Shown here in pieces: positions 8,154-16,026 of a stretch of 64,000 nt of DNA (position 1 is the first letter of the stretch; every line of letters begins with the position of its first letter). Position numbers and translations under genes: made by a program. This DNA is from an uncultured Collinsella sp. GTDB taxonomy: Bacteria; Actinomycetota; Coriobacteriia; Coriobacteriales; Coriobacteriaceae. Where the stretch lies: contig CAJLTA010000006.1 in NCBI GenBank assembly GCA_905209455.1, positions 27,139 to 91,138 on the forward strand. Direction: 5' to 3'. The notes below the pieces were generated by a model. It was not told the DNA's origin. It worked only from the letters and a program-made list of their open reading frames with translations, and did not search any database.

Positions 8154-9848
8154 ATGGCAACTGTTGCCGCACCTATCGATGCTACGTCGACTGCCGCTTG
8201 GAAGGCGCTCGAGGCTCATCAGGAGAAGCTCGAGGCCGAAGGTATCGACCTCAAGGCCTGGTTCGCTGCTGACGCCGAGCGCGTGAACAAGCTGAGCTTT
8301 GACGCCGGTGACCTGCACTTCGATCTGTCGAAGAACCTGGTGACCGATGAGACCGTCAAGCTGCTGTGCGATCTTGCCCGCGAGGTGAAGCTCGAGGAGC
8401 GCCGCGACGCCATGTTCTCCGGCGAGCACATCAACACCACCGAGGACCGCGCCGTCCTGCACACCGCGCTGCGCCGCCCGGCAAGCGAGAAGGGCCAGCT
8501 CATCGTCGACGGCCAGGACGTCGTCGCCGACGTGCACGAGGTCCTCGACCGCATGTATGCCTTCGCCGAGCGCGTGCGCTCCGGTGAGTGGAAGGGCGTT
8601 ACCGGCAAGAAGATCGAGCATCTGGTGTCCATCGGCATCGGCGGCTCCGACCTGGGCCCGGTCATGGCTTACGAGGCCCTGCGTCCCTATACCGACGCCG
8701 GTATTGATTGCCGCTATATCTCCAACATCGATCCCAACGACCAGGCCGAGAAGCTCAAGGGTTTGGATCCCGAGACCACGCTCGTGATCATTGTCTCCAA
8801 GACCTTCACCACGCTCGAGACCCTCACCAACGCCCGCGAGGTCAAGACCTGGATGCTCGAGCAGCTCAAGGCTCAGGGCGCCATCGACGGCTCCGATGAG
8901 CAGAACGCCGAGGCCGTGGCAAAGCACTTCGTCGCCGTCTCCACCGCACTCGAGAAGGTTGAGGCCTTCGGTATCGACCCCGCCAACGCCTTCGGTTTCT
9001 GGAACTGGGTCGGTGGCCGCTATTCCGTTGACTCCGCCGTGGGCCTGTCGCTGATCGTCGTGCTCGGCCCCGAGCGCTTCCAGCAGTTCCTCGAGGGCTT
9101 CCACGCCATCGACGAGTACTTCTGCAACACCCCGCTCGAGAACAACGCCGTCGCGCTGATGGGCCTGCTCAATGTCTGGTACGTCAACTTCTTCGGTTCC
9201 AAGAGCCACGCCGTGCTGCCGTACTGCCAGTACCTGCACCGCTTCCCGGCCTACCTGCAGCAGCTCACCATGGAGTCCAACGGCAAGCATGTCCGCTGGG
9301 ACGGCAGCGCCGTGACCTCCGACACCGGTGAGATCTTCTGGGGCGAGCCCGGCACCAACGGCCAGCATGCCTTCTATCAGCTGCTGCACCAGGGCACTGT
9401 GGTGGTTCCGGCCGACTTCATCGCCTTCGCCAATACCGCCAACCCTGCGACCGACGGCGGCCAGGATGTCCACGAGCTGTTCCTGGGCAACTTCCTGGCC
9501 CAGACCAAGGCGCTCGCCTTTGGTAAGACGGCCGATGAGGTTCGTGCCGAGGGCACGCCCGAGCAGATCGTCCCGGCCCGTTGCTTTGAGGGCAATCGCC
9601 CGACGACCTCGATCTTCGGCGACACGCTGACCCCGTTCGCACTCGGCGAGCTCATCGCCCTGTACGAGCACATCACGTTTGTCGAGGGCACGGTCTGGGG
9701 CATCGACTCCTACGACCAGTGGGGCGTCGAGCTGGGCAAGCAGCTTGCCAAGCAGATTACCCCGGCCTTCCACGATGACGCCGCCAAGGCCGAGCAGGAC
9801 GCTTCGACCCAGGCGCTCATCGAGTTCTATCGCGCGCATCGCAAGTAG
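8154..9848 (+). CDS. pgi: Glucose-6-phosphate isomerase
   Basis: 564 aa, normal for the family. Start at ATG 8154 after GAGGAGGA rather than the in-frame codon at 8127. Family signatures are present: the phosphate-binding GIGGSDLGP, SKTFTTLET, WVGGRYSVDSAVG, the catalytic-region ESNGKHV and the C-terminal YDQWGVELGKQLAKQI. It interconverts glucose-6-phosphate and fructose-6-phosphate in glycolysis in the cytoplasm. It stands alone between two hairpins and is flanked downstream by a converging mobile-type island. High proportion of GCC/GAG/CTG codons suggests strong expression. Confidence 0.97.
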   Translation: MATVAAPIDATSTAAWKALEAHQEKLEAEGIDLKAWFAADAERVNKLSFDAGDLHFDLSKNLVTDETVKLLCDLAREVKLEERRDAMFSGEHINTTEDRAVLHTALRRPASEKGQLIVDGQDVVADVHEVLDRMYAFAERVRSGEWKGVTGKKIEHLVSIGIGGSDLGPVMAYEALRPYTDAGIDCRYISNIDPNDQAEKLKGLDPETTLVIIVSKTFTTLETLTNAREVKTWMLEQLKAQGAIDGSDEQNAEAVAKHFVAVSTALEKVEAFGIDPANAFGFWNWVGGRYSVDSAVGLSLIVVLGPERFQQFLEGFHAIDEYFCNTPLENNAVALMGLLNVWYVNFFGSKSHAVLPYCQYLHRFPAYLQQLTMESNGKHVRWDGSAVTSDTGEIFWGEPGTNGQHAFYQLLHQGTVVVPADFIAFANTANPATDGGQDVHELFLGNFLAQTKALAFGKTADEVRAEGTPEQIVPARCFEGNRPTTSIFGDTLTPFALGELIALYEHITFVEGTVWGIDSYDQWGVELGKQLAKQITPAFHDDAAKAEQDASTQALIEFYRAHRK

Positions 9849-9881
9849 TCGCTGCTGTTAACGCATCGCGCCTTATAGTCA

Positions 9882-9916
9882 GGGGCCCGTATCCTATCGG
9901 ATGCGGGCCCCTTTGC
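9882..9916 (+). terminator. Terminator of pgi
   Basis: GGGGCCCGTATCC and GGATGCGGGCCCC pair (one wobble) around a short loop, then CTTTGCTTTG. Confidence 0.8.
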
Positions 9917-9989
9917 TTTGCCGTAGTCCCGGGGCGCACGGCCTTTGTGGAACATCGCTGGGGCGCCGCGCGCCGCGAGAACCCTGCGC

Positions 9990-11294
9990 CTAGATCTCGG
10001 CCTCCGCATGGTCTCGCTGCGCCTCGGGCAGCTCCCCGTAGAGCGGATGGTCTTCGAGCCTAAAGCGCTCGACCTGTTCGGGAGTGCGACCGCGCACAAA
10101 GAGCCACGAGCGATCGATCGGCGTCGCCATGAGCGTGCTGGGCAGCGCGTCGGCGCGGTCGGAAAACACCCGGGCACTCTCGGGATCCTGGAACGCCAGC
10201 ACCAGATGCGTGTCGCAGTTGCCCATGATGGAGCGTGCGCGTGCCTCGCCATAGAGCGCATCGAGCTGGTTGGTCGACTGCAGCAGCAGCGTTGCCCAGA
10301 TGTTGCGGCTTCGGATAATCGAGAGCACGTTGTCGATCTGGGGGATCTGCAGATTTGCGAAGTCATCGAGCATAAAGCGCACGGGCACGGGCAGGCTGCC
10401 GTCGGGCTGCCTATCGGCCTCACGAATGAGGCCCATAAACGCCTGCGAAATAAAGAGGCCGGTCAGCGGATCGAGATTGCGGTCAATATCGCTCACGGTT
10501 ACAAACAGGACGCAGGGGGTGTGTCCCATGGAAGCGAAGTTCACCTGATGGCACTCACGATAGAGCTGTGCCGCACCGTCGAATCCCAGACACATGACCT
10601 TTTCGGCAAGGATGCCGACGATGCTCGCGTGCATGCGCTCGGCATTTTGCGTAATGGCGTAGCGCCGCCATAGCGAGAGGGCATAGCTTTGGGGGTCGGT
10701 CGTGATCAGGTCGTCAAACAATCGACCCGTGGCACCGTCCTGCAGGTGCTCGATCAGCTTGATGACCGAGCTGATCGTCTGCTCGTCGGCGGGTAGCTGT
10801 TCGGTGACGTAGGCGATAAGACACGACAGCAGGTTTGCCGCCGCATGATCCCAAAAAGGCTGGTTGTTGTCCTCGATGGGGCAGATGGCCTTTGCCACCG
10901 AGAGGATGTCCTGCTGGTTGGGCCTGCCGTCCGCCTTGCGGCGAATGTGCCTCAGGGGGTTGTAGCCGCAGCGCTCGATGCCGGGCGCAAGGGCCGGGAC
11001 GGTGTTGAGGTCGGCGAAGTTGAGGCATTGCACGCGGTAACCGTGGGCTGCCAGCACGGGTCCCACTTCGCGACAGAGCGTGCCTTTGGTGTCGAGCACG
11101 ATGTAGCTTGCGTTCATTTGCAGCAGGTTGGGCTTGAGGACGTTTCGGGTCTTGCCGGCTCCCGAGGGGCCGATCACAAGTGCGTTGTTGTTGAGTCCCG
11201 TTTGGCGGGTGTCGCAGGAAAGCGTTCGATCCTTGGCGAGGATGGTGGACGATGCGGACTCAGATGCGGCGAGGCGGCTGGCGAGGTTAGACAT
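9990..11294 (-). CDS. VirD4/TraG-like type IV coupling ATPase, soluble form
   Basis: 434 aa from the ATG at 11292-11294. Walker A GPSGAGKT (about residue 46) and Walker B region MLDDFANLQIPQIDNVLSII followed by SRNIWATLLLQST match the TraG/VirD4 family that feeds DNA or protein into type IV secretion channels. Unlike typical coupling proteins it has no N-terminal membrane spans, so it should be cytosolic. Its start overlaps the end of the ClpP-like gene by 8 bases, which implies translational coupling. No relaxase, VirB4 or other transfer genes are nearby, so this is either a remnant of an integrative element or a stand-alone machine. Confidence 0.85.
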   Translation of the reverse strand: MSNLASRLAASESASSTILAKDRTLSCDTRQTGLNNNALVIGPSGAGKTRNVLKPNLLQMNASYIVLDTKGTLCREVGPVLAAHGYRVQCLNFADLNTVPALAPGIERCGYNPLRHIRRKADGRPNQQDILSVAKAICPIEDNNQPFWDHAAANLLSCLIAYVTEQLPADEQTISSVIKLIEHLQDGATGRLFDDLITTDPQSYALSLWRRYAITQNAERMHASIVGILAEKVMCLGFDGAAQLYRECHQVNFASMGHTPCVLFVTVSDIDRNLDPLTGLFISQAFMGLIREADRQPDGSLPVPVRFMLDDFANLQIPQIDNVLSIIRSRNIWATLLLQSTNQLDALYGEARARSIMGNCDTHLVLAFQDPESARVFSDRADALPSTLMATPIDRSWLFVRGRTPEQVERFRLEDHPLYGELPEAQRDHAEAEI

Positions 11295-11904
11295 GGGCGA
11301 CCTCCTTGGTGGTCGAGAGAATTTCGTGGGCAAAGCCGAGCTCGACGGCGCGCTCGGCCGAAAGGTAGGTGTCTTTTGCAGTGAGGGACTGGATGCGCTT
11401 GGGCGTGAGGCCGCTGCGGTCCGAGAGGATTTGCGTGAGGGTCTTGCGGGTCTGCATGAGACGCCGGCTGGTTTCCTGCAACGCAAGTGCCGAGCCGCCT
11501 GCCCCCTGGGGGATCAGCGGGTCATGAATCATGAGCTCTGCATGGGGCGCCATACGGCGATCGTCGCCGCCCATAAAGATCACGGCGCCCATGGACGCGG
11601 CGAATTCCAGGCAGACGGTGCGGATGGGGCACGATGCGAGGCGCATGGCGTCATAGATCGCAAGACCCGATCGCACGCTTCCGCCGGCGCTGGCGACAAA
11701 TATGGTGATGGGGCGGCTGGGGTCGGTGGCATCGAGCAGACGAATCTGCTGGCATAGGTCGTGGGCCATCGGGGTTTCGATGTTTCCCATGACGGAGAGC
11801 TCGCGACGGGCGAGCATCTCATCGTAAATGCTGGTGAGCGTGATACCTCGGGCGGATTCACGCATGGTGAGGGGGCTGATGATGGGGGAATGATTGGTGT
11901 CCAT
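11287..11904 (-). CDS. ClpP-like serine protease
   Basis: 205 aa. The catalytic Ser motif EFAASMGAVIFMGG, the His motif APHAELMIHDPL and a plausible Asp in TAKDTYLSAERAVELG are all present, as is the oxyanion segment SAGGSVRSG. ClpP forms barrel peptidases fed by AAA+ unfoldases, but the housekeeping copy normally sits beside tig or clpX. Here it is sandwiched between an unknown protein and a VirD4-like ATPase, so it is a second, specialised copy. AAAGGAG precedes the ATG. A function with the adjacent ATPase is an inference. Confidence 0.88.
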   Translation of the reverse strand: MDTNHSPIISPLTMRESARGITLTSIYDEMLARRELSVMGNIETPMAHDLCQQIRLLDATDPSRPITIFVASAGGSVRSGLAIYDAMRLASCPIRTVCLEFAASMGAVIFMGGDDRRMAPHAELMIHDPLIPQGAGGSALALQETSRRLMQTRKTLTQILSDRSGLTPKRIQSLTAKDTYLSAERAVELGFAHEILSTTKEVAHV

Positions 11905-11967
11905 GAGGACTCCTTTCTGTTGGTTGTGTTGTGGAATAGGATTGTTGCCCGCGGAGGGGCTGGCGGG

Positions 11968-12858
11968 CTACAGGGTTCGTCCGAGCCTGAGATCGAGCTC
12001 GGTTGTGGGGCAGGCTGCCTGTTCGTGCGGCTCGCAAGCGCCAAGGGCTCCAAAGCGATGGAGCGTTGCGACGGGCGTGGTGTAGGCGAGCCGCAGCTGA
12101 TGCTCGATAGGGGCACATCCGTCATTTTTGTAATGAGCCGCGTAGTACTGCGCGATGCTGGCGTTCATCTCGCTGCCATTGCGATGGCGCTCAAACTGGC
12201 GTCTGCAGGTCTCGATGATCTTTGCTACCGACTTGGGTGCCGTCGCGGGAACAAGGGCGAGATAGCCCTCAAATAGTTCGTTGATGCTCAGGAGGCACAG
12301 CAGGTCGATCAGCGTCCTTATGGCTGCTCCCTCGGCAGAAAAGTGCGCGGTCATGCGGTTATATCGGTTGCGGTCGACGATGGCCACATGGGGTCTTGGA
12401 GTTTTCTGCCCCGTGGTCCCGGGCTTTTGCCGCGCCTGTGAATTGAGCTCGACGTTGCAGCGCTTGAGGCCGTCCAACGGAAGGAACAGTGCGGTGCGCA
12501 GGGTGTTCCGCTTGCTTTCGAGTTCATGACGCTCGTCGGGTTCCCATTCGAGCTTGAGTTTCGTGTCGAGCGCCGTAAGCATATGGGCTAGGCAGCCTAC
12601 GGTAAGAATGTGCGAATCGTTGTCGCGTTTTGGGGCATAGGGGTCTGTCAGCTTGCGAATGTCGGGGTCGCCCATGATCTTTGTGCAGCGCTTCAGCAGT
12701 TGAGGGTGATCGGCCAAGATCGTCGCGAGCGGTAGCGACGCGTAGTTCTTGATGGTCGCGGCGGCAAAGGCGGCGTCATATTCGTTTGCATATGCTCGCT
12801 CAATGCGGGCATCCAGAATGCTTTTCTTATCGCCGTCTTCAGCGTGGTGGTTTGTCAT
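11968..12858 (-). CDS. Uncharacterised protein, first gene of the ClpP-VirD4 island
   Basis: 296 aa from the ATG at 12856-12858, which has GGAG upstream (the frame stays open to 13014 through a repetitive His-rich leader that I do not count as coding). Predominantly helical, no membrane segment or signal peptide, no motif I recognise. It has a polar C-terminus and segments such as RTLIDLLCLLSINELFEGYL. It lies 63 bases upstream of the clpP-like gene in the same direction, so the three genes probably form one operon. Possible roles (adaptor or substrate of the ClpP/VirD4 pair) are only suggestions. Confidence 0.7.
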   Translation of the reverse strand: MTNHHAEDGDKKSILDARIERAYANEYDAAFAAATIKNYASLPLATILADHPQLLKRCTKIMGDPDIRKLTDPYAPKRDNDSHILTVGCLAHMLTALDTKLKLEWEPDERHELESKRNTLRTALFLPLDGLKRCNVELNSQARQKPGTTGQKTPRPHVAIVDRNRYNRMTAHFSAEGAAIRTLIDLLCLLSINELFEGYLALVPATAPKSVAKIIETCRRQFERHRNGSEMNASIAQYYAAHYKNDGCAPIEHQLRLAYTTPVATLHRFGALGACEPHEQAACPTTELDLRLGRTL

Positions 12859-13348
12859 AGCTTCTCCAATCGGTTGATGTTCGTGCTGTTTGTTGATGTG
12901 TTGGTTGTCGTGAGTGATGTGCTTGCCGTGGGTGATGTGCTGACGTTGGGGTGCTATGCGGTTTTCAATGAGCCCGTGAGGCAGTTGCTGCAGGGGCGGG
13001 ATGGAACGGCCCATGCAAGGCGGAAGGCATCGTGCTCAAAATCGAGACAGCAATGCCCTGGGTGCCTCACATGTGGCAGTTACCTCATTAAGTTGTCATT
13101 GCGTTTGGGGTTGTACTTTGCCGATCTTCCTTCTCTTACACGCTAAAACTCAAACTTCATATGCTCGATCTACTTAAAACCGCAACGGCGGTCTTTTATC
13201 AACTTATATGTCGGAACGTGTCTTTGCAAGTACTTTTTTGCGTTTGTTTCAAATGGGGTGGTTTTGCAACCGTCACGCGCCACGCTATGCGAACGTGCCC
13301 CGGCTCGGATAAGATAGTGCGCGATAAAAACGATGCAAGGAGGCACAT
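12859..13348. other. 490-base gene-free region with a short tandem repeat
   Basis: Spacer between the divergent island and HAD gene. At 12890-12942 there is an imperfect 17-18 base tandem repeat (core TGAGTGATGTGC / GGGTGATGTGC). The part from about 13080 is AT-richer (TTCATATGCTCG, TTATCAACTTATATGTCGG) and probably holds promoters for both directions. A weak hairpin ACCGC-AACG-GCGGT lies near 13180. No convincing gene seen. Confidence 0.6.
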
Positions 13349-14191
13349 ATGGCAATCAAGGCCATCGCGATGGATATCGACGGTACGCTCACCAACGACC
13401 AGAAAGTGATTAGCCCGCGTACGCGCGAGAAGCTGCTCGCGGCGCAGGAGTCGGGCATTAAGCTCATCTTGGCTTCGGGCCGTCCCGCATGGGGGCTACA
13501 TGCTCTGGCGCAGGAGCTCGACCTCCAAAACCATGACGGTCTGCTAGTCGCTTTCAATGGCGCGCATGTGGTCGACGCTCAGACCGATGAGGTCCTTTTT
13601 GACCAGGCCATGCCGGCTGACGAACTGCACCGTTTGATTGATCACCTGCAAAACTATGATGTGATCCCCATGATCTCGCTTGGTCGCGACTTGCATGTTG
13701 AGGACTCGTACCACTGCATGATTACGCTGCCGGATGGCTCGCGGAAAAACATCGTCAAATACGAGCGCGATGCCTGCGACCTTAAGATCCGCGAGGTCGA
13801 GAGCTTGCATGAGGTCGTGGACACTTATCCCGTGGACAAGCTGCTGACGGCGGGTGATCCGGCCTACCTGCAGGCGCATTACGAGGAAATGTATGCGCCC
13901 TTTAAGCAGACGCTTTCGGGCATGTTTACGGCCGACTGGTACTTTGAGTACACGGCGCCCGGTATTGACAAGGCCCGCGCACTCGAGGGTGCCCTGCCCA
14001 AGCTCGGCATCGATGCCAGCGAGGTTGTATCGTTTGGCGACGGCCAGAACGACAAATCCATGATTGAATGGGCCGGAACCGGTGTTGCCATGGGCAACGC
14101 CGTCGATGAGGTCAAGGCTGTAGCCCAGATGGTGACCGCCAATAATAACGAAGACGGCATTGCGGTGGCGCTGGATAAGCTGCTGGGTTAG
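13349..14191 (+). CDS. Cof-type HAD-superfamily hydrolase
   Basis: 280 aa; ATG follows AAGGAGG. HAD motif I AMDIDGTLT near the N-terminus, motif II LASGR, and motif IV VVSFGDGQNDKSMIEWAG are complete, with a C2B-type cap domain between (about 85-200). Family members dephosphorylate sugar phosphates, FMN or PLP with an aspartyl-phosphate intermediate; the substrate cannot be assigned. The next gene is another HAD phosphatase, separated by a terminator-like hairpin. Confidence 0.92.
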   Translation: MAIKAIAMDIDGTLTNDQKVISPRTREKLLAAQESGIKLILASGRPAWGLHALAQELDLQNHDGLLVAFNGAHVVDAQTDEVLFDQAMPADELHRLIDHLQNYDVIPMISLGRDLHVEDSYHCMITLPDGSRKNIVKYERDACDLKIREVESLHEVVDTYPVDKLLTAGDPAYLQAHYEEMYAPFKQTLSGMFTADWYFEYTAPGIDKARALEGALPKLGIDASEVVSFGDGQNDKSMIEWAGTGVAMGNAVDEVKAVAQMVTANNNEDGIAVALDKLLG

Positions 14192-14213
14192 AATCGCCGA
14201 TAGTGCATGGCTC

Positions 14214-14239
14214 GGGCGTCCGCTTGCGGGCGCCCTTTT
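14214..14239 (+). terminator. Terminator of the Cof-type hydrolase
   Basis: GGGCGTCCGC and GCGGGCGCCC pair with a TT loop, followed by TTTT; it ends just before the ribosome binding site of the next gene. Confidence 0.75.
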
Positions 14240-14254
14240 GTTAGGGAGGGTGCC

Positions 14255-14914
14255 GTGTCCGCATTTCCGTTCGACGCCGTTATCTTTGACATGGACGGCG
14301 TGATTGTCGATACCGAGTATTACTACCTGGGCGAGACTGCCGCGTTTGCCAAGGAGCTTGGGCTTAACCTGACTCAAGAGGAGTTGAATGGGCAGGTCGG
14401 TACTTCGCACCAGTTCTTCCTGCATATGCTGGTCGATTGGTTTGAGCGCGCCGGTAAGGGGCATTTCACTGGCGAGGAAGCGTTGGCCCGTTGGAACGAG
14501 TGGGCGCATAAGCGTCCGCGCGACTATCAGGCTTTGATTAACCCAGGCGCCGTGGATACGATTCGAGAGCTGCCGCGCCGTGGCGTTCGCGTGGCGCTTG
14601 CCAGCTCGTCTCCCATGGATAGCATCGAGGAAGTGCTCAACGCATGCGGGCTGTCGGATGCCTTTGAGTATGTGGTGAGCGGCGAGCAGTTTAAGGAGAG
14701 CAAGCCCGAGCCCGACATCTACCTGCATGCGCTGGACCTGCTGGGGCTGCCCGCGAATCGCTGCTGCTGCGTCGAGGATTCGGTGCCTGGCATCACTGCC
14801 GGCAAGCGAGCCGGCCTGACAGTCATTGCCAAGCGCGAGGAGCGCTTTGGCTTTAGCCAGGATGCCGCGGACAAGATTATCGACCAGCTGCCGGAGCTGC
14901 TCACGCTTTCTTAG
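14255..14914 (+). CDS. HAD hydrolase, beta-phosphoglucomutase-like
   Basis: 219 aa from GTG 14255, chosen because AGGGAGG lies 6 bases upstream; the ATG at 14207 is before a terminator hairpin. Motifs: IFDMDGVIVDTE (motif I), LASSSPMDSI (II), KESKPEPDIYL (III Lys) and CVEDSVPGI (IV). The small helical cap type places it with the PGMB/phosphatase branch (YniC-like) acting on sugar phosphates. A mutase would need an acid/base His or Asp I cannot confirm, so phosphatase is equally likely. Confidence 0.9.
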   Translation: MSAFPFDAVIFDMDGVIVDTEYYYLGETAAFAKELGLNLTQEELNGQVGTSHQFFLHMLVDWFERAGKGHFTGEEALARWNEWAHKRPRDYQALINPGAVDTIRELPRRGVRVALASSSPMDSIEEVLNACGLSDAFEYVVSGEQFKESKPEPDIYLHALDLLGLPANRCCCVEDSVPGITAGKRAGLTVIAKREERFGFSQDAADKIIDQLPELLTLS

Positions 14915-14997
14915 GAGCGCGGTAGTTGCGCGTTTTTCGGGTCTGATGAGTAAATAGCCAACATTTTGGTGCGACACCTAGCATACTTTAAGCTAAT

Positions 14998-15037
14998 GCG
15001 GGCTTAAGGGCTTGTTGAATGCCCTTAAGCCCGTTTT
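14998..15037 (+). terminator. Strong terminator before the GntR gene
   Basis: Perfect 14-bp arms GCGGGCTTAAGGGC / GCCCTTAAGCCCGT apart from the outermost wobble, 9-base loop, then TTTT. Confidence 0.85.
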
Positions 15038-15064
15038 AGAATTAATTGTGCTGGGAGAGGGTAT

Positions 15065-15808
15065 ATGCCACCGACTGAAGGGCCAACTGACGGTAAAGCA
15101 GCGATACCGCTGTACCAACAGGTTATTGATATCATCAAAAACGAAATCAACTCCGGCGCCTACAAGGCGGGCGCGCGGATACCCAACGAATTCGAATTGG
15201 CTGAGAGCTATAAAGTTGGCCGCGTTACCGTGCGACGCGCTATTGAGGAGCTCGTCCAGCAGGGCTATCTAACGAAGCGGCAGGGGAAAGGCACGTTTGT
15301 CAATGCCCCCAAGCTTAAGCGCAAGATTCGCCAGAAGGATGACGTCCAGAGTTTTTCGGACGCATGTCGCGTTAACGGAATGGAACCGGGGGCGTGTGTC
15401 ATTTCGAGAAAGATACTGCCGGCGGATTCCACCGAAGCACAGTTCTTTGGTGTTCCCGTTGGAACTGACTTGATTTGCGTTGAGCGCGTGCGCACTGCCG
15501 ATGGCGTCCCTGTCATGCTCGAGAACAACATATATGTTTACGAGGACAACGCCTATCTATCAACGGCACCTCTATCTAACCAATCCATTTTTGAGTTCGT
15601 GCGCAACCGGACGGGCCGCACGCCCGCGTTTACCGACCCGTGCACGCTCGAGATCGCGTGCGCGTCGCCCGAGGTCGCTCGACTGTTGGCAGTTCCCGTT
15701 GGCGAGCCCTTGTTTTATATGGAAGCCTTCTTTTTCGATGAGCAGCGGCGGCCGTTTATCATCGGTCGTCAGCGGATCGTTGGGTCTCGCTACGTTTTTG
15801 ACATCTAG
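15065..15808 (+). CDS. GntR/UTRA-family transcriptional regulator (FrlR-like)
   Basis: 247 aa. Winged-helix GntR domain at residues 15-80 (IPLYQQVIDIIKNEI, RIPNEFELAESYKVGRVTVR, QGKGTFV) and a C-terminal UTRA ligand domain (about 95-240). This HutC-like class senses small metabolites, often sugar phosphates, and represses the adjacent catabolic operon. It directly precedes the frl-like genes in the same direction, as frlR accompanies the E. coli frl genes. GGGAGAGGG precedes the ATG. The likely operator is the palindrome at 15962-15984. Confidence 0.9.
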   Translation: MPPTEGPTDGKAAIPLYQQVIDIIKNEINSGAYKAGARIPNEFELAESYKVGRVTVRRAIEELVQQGYLTKRQGKGTFVNAPKLKRKIRQKDDVQSFSDACRVNGMEPGACVISRKILPADSTEAQFFGVPVGTDLICVERVRTADGVPVMLENNIYVYEDNAYLSTAPLSNQSIFEFVRNRTGRTPAFTDPCTLEIACASPEVARLLAVPVGEPLFYMEAFFFDEQRRPFIIGRQRIVGSRYVFDI

Positions 15809-15819
15809 GACATTGCGAA

Positions 15820-15857
15820 TGGAAACGCCCGGTGGATCATCTCACCGGGCGTTTCCA
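15820..15857 (+). terminator. Hairpin after the regulator gene
   Basis: TGGAAACGCCCGGTG and CACCGGGCGTTTCCA pair perfectly around GATCATCT. No T-run, but position suggests it separates the regulator from the operon. Confidence 0.7.
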
Positions 15858-15918
15858 TACCGTTCACGGCGCAAACGCAACCGTTCAACCGCGTTGCGGC
15901 AATCAGTTTGAAATTATC

Positions 15919-15947
15919 TTGATGAAGGAAAAAGCTGCTGGTAATCT
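15919..15947 (+). promoter_or_regulatory. Promoter of the frl-like operon
   Basis: TTGATG (15919-15924) and TAATCT (15942-15947) are separated by 17 bases, about 80 bases before the permease start. Confidence 0.6.
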
Positions 15948-15961
15948 ATGGAACGTCATAG

Positions 15962-15984
15962 AACGTTTGCATTGTGCAAACGTT
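15962..15984. promoter_or_regulatory. Palindromic operator, probable GntR site
   Basis: AACGTTTGCA-TTG-TGCAAACGTT, perfect 10-bp arms, centred about 26 bases after the -10 box. Binding here would block transcription of the permease operon; assignment to the upstream GntR protein is inferred from position. Confidence 0.65.
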
Positions 15985-16026
15985 GAAGCGAGATACGATG
16001 CAGTCTCGAGTTCTTTGGAGGTATCT

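Noticed and set aside
9990..11904. Complete integrative conjugative element
   Set aside because: Only a VirD4-like ATPase is present; no relaxase, VirB4, integrase or att-like direct repeats flank the three genes.
12890..12942. CRISPR-like array
   Set aside because: Units are 17-18 bases without unique spacers, only about three imperfect copies, and no cas genes.
12859..13014. His/Gln-rich N-terminal extension of the unknown island protein
   Set aside because: Made of a short tandem repeat, no start signal at 13014, while ATG 12858 has a good ribosome binding site.
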